From DASQUK01 sp963756425 (GTDB taxonomy: Bacteria > Actinomycetota > Acidimicrobiia > Acidimicrobiales > VFJN01): a DNA stretch of 64,000 nucleotides. Below, one piece after another: positions 59,129 to 64,000 of this stretch. The position numbers and the translations under genes were made by a program. Each line of letters begins with the position of its first letter. The stretch's first letter is position 1. The stretch lies in the NCBI GenBank assembly GCA_963756425.1, contig CAVWNW010000019.1:1-64000 (forward strand), in the 5' to 3' direction. The notes beneath the pieces were generated by a model. That model saw only the letters and a list, made by a program, of their open reading frames with translations, ran no database searches and was not told the origin of the DNA.

Positions 59129-61417
59129 TCACTGGGCCCTGAGGGCGTCGGCCGCCTCCGCGTCGGCGTCGAGGAAGGCATCACCGTCGACGTCGATCTC
59201 GACACGGTCGAGCCGGCCCGTGAACCGGAACGCGCCCCGGTAGTCACCGTCGGCCGGGGAGAAGTCCCTCGCCCACGCGACGGTGAGCCCGGCACCGGTC
59301 AGCGAGAACTTGCTCCACGTCGCGCGCTCGATCGTTCCGGTGGCGATCTCCTCGCCATCCACCAACAGCACTCCGCGGTGGGCGCCACCGTCGGAGGCCG
59401 GGACGAATCGGAACGACAGCGCGTGGGGGCCCGGCCCCAACCGCTCGCCGACGGGACCCTCGATGCGGTAGGAACGCCAGCCCGCCAGGTTGTGGACGTA
59501 GCACAGCCGGCCGTCGGCCAGGAGGTGGAACGACCAGCCCCCGAGCACCGACCCCTGCACGGCCAGCGCCCCGGCGACCGGGCCCCGCCCGCCGACCTCC
59601 ACGTACGCCGTGACCGAGTGGGGCCGGTTCTTCACGTGCGCCGCCACGTTCTCCGGCACGGGCGCCCGATCGGGCAGGTACACGTACCGGGCCCGGGGCG
59701 GCACCGCCGGCGGCCGGCCGAAGACCAGCTCCGAGAAGGGCCGGTTGTCGAGGGGCAGGACCTGGTGGCGCGCCGCCTCGATCCACCACCGCTCCACGAG
59801 GGCCTGCAGCCGGTCGGGGTGCTCGTCGGCGAGGTCGTTGCACTCCGACGGGTCGGCCCGCAGGTCGTACAGCTCCCAAGCGATGCGGTCGAGGCCCGGG
59901 GCGTCCGACTGGATCGGGTGATAGGCGACGGCCTTCCAGCCCTGGTGATACAGGGCGCGGCACCCGAACATCTCGTAGTACTGGGTCGTGTGCCGTTCGG
60001 GCGCGGAGGCGTCGGCGAACGAGTACGCGAAGCTGGTCCCCTCGATCGGCTTCTGCTCGACGCCGCCGATCGTCGCCGGGGGATCGATCCCCGCCAGCTC
60101 GAGGATGGTGGGAACGATGTCGATGGCGTGCACGTACTGGGTCCGCACCTCGCCGCGGGCGCCGATCCCGCCGGGCCAGCTGACGATGAGCGGATCGGCG
60201 ACGCCCCCCTCGTGGGTCTCGCGCTTCCAGCGCCGGAACGGGGTGTTGCCGGCCACCGTCCAGCCCCACGGGTAGTTGTTGTGGATGCGGGGGCCGCCGA
60301 TCTCCTCGAGGCGCTCCGCTGCCTCCTCCATGGTGCGGGGGACCAGGTTCCAGGCGCGGGCGTCGTTGAGCGAACCCACGGGGCCACCCTCCGACGAGGC
60401 GCCGTTGTCGGACAGGACCAGCACCAGCGTGCGGTCCATCTCACCGGTCCGCTCGAGCCATCCCACCAGGCGGCCGACCTGGGCGTCGGTGTGCGACAGC
60501 ATGCCGGCGAAGGCCTCCATGTACCGGGCGTAGACGCGGCGTTCCTCCGGCGTGAGGTCGTCCCAGGCCGGCACCCAGTCGGGCCGGGGCGACAGCGTGG
60601 TGTGGGCCGGCAGCAGCCCACCGGCGATCTGGCGACGCAGTGACTCGTCCCGCCACTGGTCCCAGCCGGCATCGAAGCGGCCGCGGTAGCGGTCGATCCA
60701 CTCCCGGGGTGCCTGGTGGGGCGAATGGCAGGCGCCGGTCGCAAGGTAGAGCAGCCAGGGCTTGTCCACGTCGACGTGGCGCAGGTCATCGAGGAACTCG
60801 ATGGACCGGTCGACGAGGTCCTCGGTGAGGTGGTAGCCATCGTCGAAGGTGCGCGGCGGCTCGACGAAGTGGTTGTCGTGGACCAGCGCCGGTACGAACT
60901 GGTGGGTCTCGCCCCCGAAGAACCCGTAGAAGCGCTCGAAGCCCCGGCCCAACGGCCAGCGATCGCGGCGGGCGCCGAGGTGGAGCTCCTCCTCCGGCGT
61001 GAGGTGCCACTTGCCGACGGCGTAGGCGGCATAGCCATGGGGGGTCAGCATCTCCGGGAGGAACCCGCAGGAACGCGGGATGCGGGCGTCGTAGCCCGGG
61101 AATCCGCTGGCGAGCTCCATGATCCGGCCCATCCCGCACGTGTGGTGGTTCCGGCCGGTGAGCACGCAGGCGCACGTCGGGCTGCACAGGGCCGTGGTGT
61201 GGAAGTTCGCGTAGCGCAGCCCACCGGCGGCCAGTCGATCGAAGGTGGGGGTGGCGATGTCGGAGCCGAAACAGCCGAACTGGGCGAACCCGACGTCGTC
61301 GAGGAGCACCACGAGCACGTTCGGTGCCCCCGGCGGGGGTGCCGGCTCGGGCGGCCACCACGGCTCGGACTCCCAGTGGTAGCGGCCGATCCTTCCCCGG
61401 AACTCGCCTGGATCCAC
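59129..61417 (-). CDS. Arylsulfatase-family protein with altered active-site motif
   Basis: A 762-residue sulfatase of the alkaline-phosphatase superfamily. Metal-binding residues are present (VLLDDVGFAQFG near 39 and LSDNGASSEGG near 345), as are the GKWHL Lys/His and NPWG-like regions. The formylglycine motif, normally CxPxR then TGR, reads CSPTCACVLTGR near residue 83. The nucleophile Cys is there but the Arg is Cys. A C-terminal beta domain follows (about 560-760). GTG 61417 starts at VDPGEFRGRIGRY. No sulfatase-modifying enzyme gene adjoins it. Confidence 0.85.
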   Translation of the reverse strand: MDPGEFRGRIGRYHWESEPWWPPEPAPPPGAPNVLVVLLDDVGFAQFGCFGSDIATPTFDRLAAGGLRYANFHTTALCSPTCACVLTGRNHHTCGMGRIMELASGFPGYDARIPRSCGFLPEMLTPHGYAAYAVGKWHLTPEEELHLGARRDRWPLGRGFERFYGFFGGETHQFVPALVHDNHFVEPPRTFDDGYHLTEDLVDRSIEFLDDLRHVDVDKPWLLYLATGACHSPHQAPREWIDRYRGRFDAGWDQWRDESLRRQIAGGLLPAHTTLSPRPDWVPAWDDLTPEERRVYARYMEAFAGMLSHTDAQVGRLVGWLERTGEMDRTLVLVLSDNGASSEGGPVGSLNDARAWNLVPRTMEEAAERLEEIGGPRIHNNYPWGWTVAGNTPFRRWKRETHEGGVADPLIVSWPGGIGARGEVRTQYVHAIDIVPTILELAGIDPPATIGGVEQKPIEGTSFAYSFADASAPERHTTQYYEMFGCRALYHQGWKAVAYHPIQSDAPGLDRIAWELYDLRADPSECNDLADEHPDRLQALVERWWIEAARHQVLPLDNRPFSELVFGRPPAVPPRARYVYLPDRAPVPENVAAHVKNRPHSVTAYVEVGGRGPVAGALAVQGSVLGGWSFHLLADGRLCYVHNLAGWRSYRIEGPVGERLGPGPHALSFRFVPASDGGAHRGVLLVDGEEIATGTIERATWSKFSLTGAGLTVAWARDFSPADGDYRGAFRFTGRLDRVEIDVDGDAFLDADAEAADALRAQ

Positions 61418-61626
61418 GATCTCCGTCCCCTCTCGCTGGTTCGGCTCACCGGTTGTGCGTGCCGAGAGCCTAAGGACCCGGCCGGCGCCGGGCCGCGGCG
61501 CGGTTCCCGAGCCTGCGCCGGATGACACACCGGTTTCGTGTCAGATGACGACCAACGGCGACGTGGGATTCCCGATGATCGAGCGGCAAGCAAGGCGGCG
61601 AGTCGAGCAGCGAAGGAGGCGGACCG

Positions 61627-61857
61627 ATGGTGCCGTTCAATGCCCTCGAAGTCATGGGCCAGCACCGCCGTGAGGCGCTGATGTCCGAAGCGGAGAACCA
61701 CCGGTTGACGCGATCGGCCCGCCTGCGCGCCCGGAAGGGGCTGGTCGGCAAGGTGTCGTCGTTGGCGCACTCGATCCATCGACCCGGCCAGCGTCCCCGC
61801 CGGGGCGCGGCCGACTGGGAGCTGCCGGTCGCCGGCCCCGAGCGGCGCGCAGTCTGA
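61627..61857 (+). CDS. Small basic protein, function unknown
   Basis: A 76-residue protein with a strong ribosome-binding site (AAGGAGG, 8 bases before ATG). It begins MVPFNALEVMGQHRREALM. The middle is highly basic (RLTRSARLRARKGLVGKV). The N-terminal helix with QHRREALMSEAENHR resembles small actinobacterial proteins of unknown role. No membrane helix. It is divergent from the sulfatase and convergent with the hemoglobin gene 13 bp beyond its stop. Confidence 0.65.
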   Translation: MVPFNALEVMGQHRREALMSEAENHRLTRSARLRARKGLVGKVSSLAHSIHRPGQRPRRGAADWELPVAGPERRAV

Positions 61858-61870
61858 CGAAACGCTGACG

Positions 61871-62284
61871 TCAGCGAGCGTTGACCATCGCGTCGGCGGT
61901 CATGGCGAAGTAGTCCAGCAGCCGGGCCTCGACGACCGGGTGGACGCCACGCTCGACCACCAAGCTGTCGAGGGCGGCCCCCATGTGGCGCAGCCAGGCG
62001 TTGCGCTCGGGCTCCCCGATCACGAACGGCGCGTGGCGCATGCGCAGACGGGGATGCCCGCGCTCGTCGGAGTAGGTGGTGGGGCCGCCCCAGTACTGAC
62101 CGAGGAACAGGGCCAGGTGGCGCCGTGGGCCGGCGAGGTCGTCGGGATACAGCGGCCGCAGCAGGGGATCCATCGCCACTCGCCGGTAGAAGCGGTCCAC
62201 GAGGTCGTCGAAGAACGGTTGGCCGCCCAGGGCCTCGTAGACGTTCAGGACCGAGGGCTCGCCCCCGGCCTCGACCTCGCTCAT
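61871..62284 (-). CDS. glbO: Truncated hemoglobin, group II
   Basis: A 137-residue 2-on-2 globin. It has NVYEALGGQPFFDDLVDRFYRRV near 14, Trp-Gly at GQYWGGPTTYSDERGHP near 62 (the group II signature region), and proximal His in LRMRHAPFVIGE near 84. It binds oxygen and probably protects against NO or peroxide, as GlbO does in mycobacteria. Its ATG overlaps the stop of a 31-codon frame (ATGA), suggesting coupling to the genes upstream. Confidence 0.93.
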   Translation of the reverse strand: MSEVEAGGEPSVLNVYEALGGQPFFDDLVDRFYRRVAMDPLLRPLYPDDLAGPRRHLALFLGQYWGGPTTYSDERGHPRLRMRHAPFVIGEPERNAWLRHMGAALDSLVVERGVHPVVEARLLDYFAMTADAMVNAR

Positions 62285-62376
62285 TGGCGTACCTTCGGCA
62301 CGCCGATGAGCGATCGGCCCTCCGGGCCGAGTACCGCACTGCGCTCATGGTCCGCTCGCACTTCGTGCTCGCTCAC
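62281..62376 (-). CDS. Possible 31-residue peptide coupled on both sides
   Basis: A short frame from GTG 62376 to the stop at 62281 encodes MSEHEVRADHERSAVLGPEG and a short tail. Its start overlaps the stop of the HIT-like gene (GTGA) and its stop overlaps the hemoglobin ATG (ATGA), so it fills the gap exactly. That arrangement hints at a real peptide, but composition and length do not prove it. Confidence 0.4.
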   Translation of the reverse strand: MSEHEVRADHERSAVLGPEGRSLIGVPKVRQ

Positions 62377-62705
62377 GAGGCCTCCTCGCCGCGGTCGCGG
62401 CGGAACCCGTGGCCGAAGAACCCGCCCCGGGGCCGGGCGTGGGCGTGGAAGTGGTCCGGGATGTTGCGCATGTTGTCGTCGACGTAATGACCGTCGAACA
62501 CCCCCGCGGCGACGTCGGCCAGCCGGCTCAGCATGTGCTCGAGGTCGGCGGCGGACGGATCGACCCCGTGCCAACGCCACACGACCATGGGGGTCGCGCA
62601 TATCTCGCAGTCGGCGACCCAGCACACGTCGTCTTCGTGGTACCAGGGGGTGATGCGCTCGGCCGCGCACAGCACGCAGCCGTCGTGTCGCTCGCCGGGG
62701 GGCAC
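62373..62705 (-). CDS. HIT-like / Cys-rich conserved protein
   Basis: A 110-residue protein with two Cys pairs, CVLC and CEIC (about residues 11-14 and 32-35), which could bind zinc. A histidine-rich PDHFHAHARPR near residue 90 resembles the HIT triad. WYHEDDVCWVADCE between them is distinctive. It may be a nucleotide-binding HIT-type protein. GTG 62705 is preferred to ATG 62783 because the extra N-terminus looks non-coding. It is upstream of and coupled to the hemoglobin gene region. Confidence 0.65.
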   Translation of the reverse strand: MPPGERHDGCVLCAAERITPWYHEDDVCWVADCEICATPMVVWRWHGVDPSAADLEHMLSRLADVAAGVFDGHYVDDNMRNIPDHFHAHARPRGGFFGHGFRRDRGEEAS

Positions 62706-62827
62706 GATGGTCGAGCGTACAGGGGCCGGAAGGGGGCGCCTCACGCGCTCCCAGCTGGGTTCGGGCCCCCGGAGAATCCCCATCCCGACGGTTGGGGCGG
62801 TGCGTCCCCGTCGCTACCGTCGCATCG

Positions 62828-63526
62828 ATGCGTTCGCGATCCGTCGGCACGGGCTACGTCATCGTCCCGGGCGAGGGACCGGGGCCCGGCATCCTCGTGC
62901 TCCACGCCTGGTGGGGACTCACCCCGTTCTTCAAGGGTCTCTGCGACAGGCTCGCCGACCACGGCTTCGTCGCGCTCGCCCCCGACCTGTACGGCGGCAG
63001 GACCACCCGCGATCCCGAGGTGGCCAAGGCCCTTCTCGCCAACGCCGACATGAACGCCACCCTCGACCTCGTGCGGTCGAGCCTCCTCACGCTGCGGGGC
63101 ATGCCCGCGACCCCCGACGCACCGGTGGGCGTGCTCGGGTTCTCCATGGGCGCATCCTGGGCCCTGTGGCTGGCCGGGCGCATGCCCGAGTTGGTCGACG
63201 CGACCGCCGTCTTCTACGGCTCGCAGTCAATCGACATGGCGCCGGCCCGCTCGGCGTTCCTGGGCCACTTCGCCGAGTCCGACCCGTGGGTCGGGGACGA
63301 CGAGCTGACGCTGCTCGAGTCGGAGCTGCACGTCCTCGACAAAGACGTCACGTTCCATCGGTACCCCGGCACCGGCCACTGGTTCTTCGAGGCCGACCAG
63401 CCGGCCTACGACGAGGCCGCGGCCGAGCTCGCTTGGGATCGCACGGTGGCGTTCTTCCGCGCCCACCTCACCGGCCGGTTCAGCGCACCCGGCAGTCGGC
63501 GACCGCCCGGTCGATGGCTGTCATGA
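62828..63526 (+). CDS. Dienelactone hydrolase family protein
   Basis: A 232-residue alpha/beta hydrolase. The oxyanion region is ILVLHAWWGLTPFFKGL near 22-38. The nucleophile elbow is VGVLGFSMGASWAL near 100 (Ser), the acid is near HFAESDPWVGDDEL (about 150), and the His is in YPGTGHWFFE near 182. Substrate unknown. Its last 16 codons overlap the stop end of the convergent gene by 47 bp. Confidence 0.87.
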   Translation: MRSRSVGTGYVIVPGEGPGPGILVLHAWWGLTPFFKGLCDRLADHGFVALAPDLYGGRTTRDPEVAKALLANADMNATLDLVRSSLLTLRGMPATPDAPVGVLGFSMGASWALWLAGRMPELVDATAVFYGSQSIDMAPARSAFLGHFAESDPWVGDDELTLLESELHVLDKDVTFHRYPGTGHWFFEADQPAYDEAAAELAWDRTVAFFRAHLTGRFSAPGSRRPPGRWLS

Positions 63527-64000
63527 CCGCAGCTCGCGGTTCGGGCGACTCGTTCGCCGCCACCAGCTGCTCGAGGGGCACGGTCCGCACGAAGCAGTCG
63601 GCGGCGTCGAACGCCGCGTCGACGTCACCCGCCGACCCGCCGGTGGCCCACATGGCCTGCGCCCGGGCCGCGGGCAGCGTCAGGGCGTCGACCGCCAGGC
63701 CCGACGGATCGCGCTGGTCACCGGGGTCGCACGCGGTGACCAGGATCAGGTCGCCGGCGGAGCGCACCTGGGCGGCGCCCGCTGGGCCCGCGGCGACCCA
63801 GGCCTCGAACGCCCGGAGCAGCTCCTCACCGTCCCGGGTCGAGTCGCCCCGGACCGCGAGGTCCATGCACGTCGTCCCCTCACGGCCGTAGACCACATAG
63901 GCGTCACCGCCCCAGCCGTCGGTCGCCGACAGCGCCTCCAGGGGATCGATCCGCTCGCTGAGCAACAGGAACAACGGCAGTGCTCCGAGCCTGTCGTCCT
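63480..64000 (-). CDS. Hypothetical protein, 5' end outside window
   Basis: The last 173 residues of a protein whose start is beyond 64000. The visible part begins LGALPLFLLLSERIDPLEAL, then AYVVYGREGTTCMDLAVRGD, an Asp/Ala-rich helical stretch, and Cys in LVTACDPGDQ. I do not recognise the family. The alternation of beta-like and helical segments with Cys residues would fit an extracytoplasmic domain, but that is a guess. It overlaps the converging hydrolase gene by 47 bp. Confidence 0.65.
   Translation of the reverse strand, partial: DDRLGALPLFLLLSERIDPLEALSATDGWGGDAYVVYGREGTTCMDLAVRGDSTRDGEELLRAFEAWVAAGPAGAAQVRSAGDLILVTACDPGDQRDPSGLAVDALTLPAARAQAMWATGGSAGDVDAAFDAADCFVRTVPLEQLVAANESPEPRAAVMTAIDRAVADCRVR

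Overview
The window is about 70% GC, densely packed, and almost entirely on the minus strand between 0.7 and 28.6 kb. Gene content points to a high-GC actinobacterium: a mycothiol-dependent-enzyme family gene, an ANTAR response regulator beside polA, a four-domain S1 protein, group II truncated hemoglobin, and the order polA - rpsA - coaE - uvrB - uvrA - uvrC - rapZ - yvcK - gap - pgk - tpiA - secG. A lineage near the Acidimicrobiia is my best guess, but the sequence alone does not prove it.

Layout. 0-6.8 kb: a form II (xanthine-oxidase type) molybdenum hydroxylase cluster, with a MoxR/CoxD-like ATPase, coxM, coxL, coxS and a second coxL interrupted by a frameshift. 6.8-7.0 kb: secG. 7.1-13.0 and 13.2-19.2 kb: two complete Opp/Dpp-type peptide transporter operons. 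Each is ordered binding protein - B - C - D - F, and each has a strong hairpin after the binding-protein gene. The first binding protein appears circularly permuted. 19.6-24.2 kb: tpiA, pgk, gap, a broken AbiEi/DUF559 gene where whiA is expected, and yvcK. 24.2-28.6 kb: rapZ, a mycothiol-type gene on the opposite strand, a methyltransferase and uvrC. 28.8-30.9 kb: nadA and a His-rich lipoprotein. 30.9-34.0 kb: a GH65 disaccharide phosphorylase with a phosphoglucomutase-like HAD protein. 34.0-40.7 kb: uvrA, a methyltransferase, uvrB and a Crp/Fnr regulator. 41-48 kb: a broken menorin/FAM151-like gene, coaE, rpsA, a methyltransferase and polA. 48.3-53.1 kb: an LtrA remnant, pdtaR, a coiled-coil protein, a frameshifted EamA transporter, malQ and a phosphoribosyltransferase. 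53.2-55.2 kb: an unusual tRNA, a sigma factor coupled to ogt, and bcp. 55.4-64 kb: a Tat-exported phosphatase, two dienelactone-hydrolase-like proteins, a membrane-kinase fusion, a sulfatase with an altered active-site motif, and a truncated hemoglobin.

Three families of short interspersed repeats stand out. A 43-bp palindromic element (three copies) sits at the 5' ends of protein genes and in two cases supplies the start codon. A roughly 58-60 bp palindrome (three copies) is built from two interchangeable arm types and sits between genes. A roughly 95-bp element (two copies) has one inverted arm and two direct arms.

The genes suggest a heterotroph that imports peptides, handles storage sugars through GH65/HAD and MalQ, and may oxidise small organics through the form II hydroxylase. 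Five genes carry frameshifts or decay. This reflects either real pseudogenes or consensus errors in the assembly.
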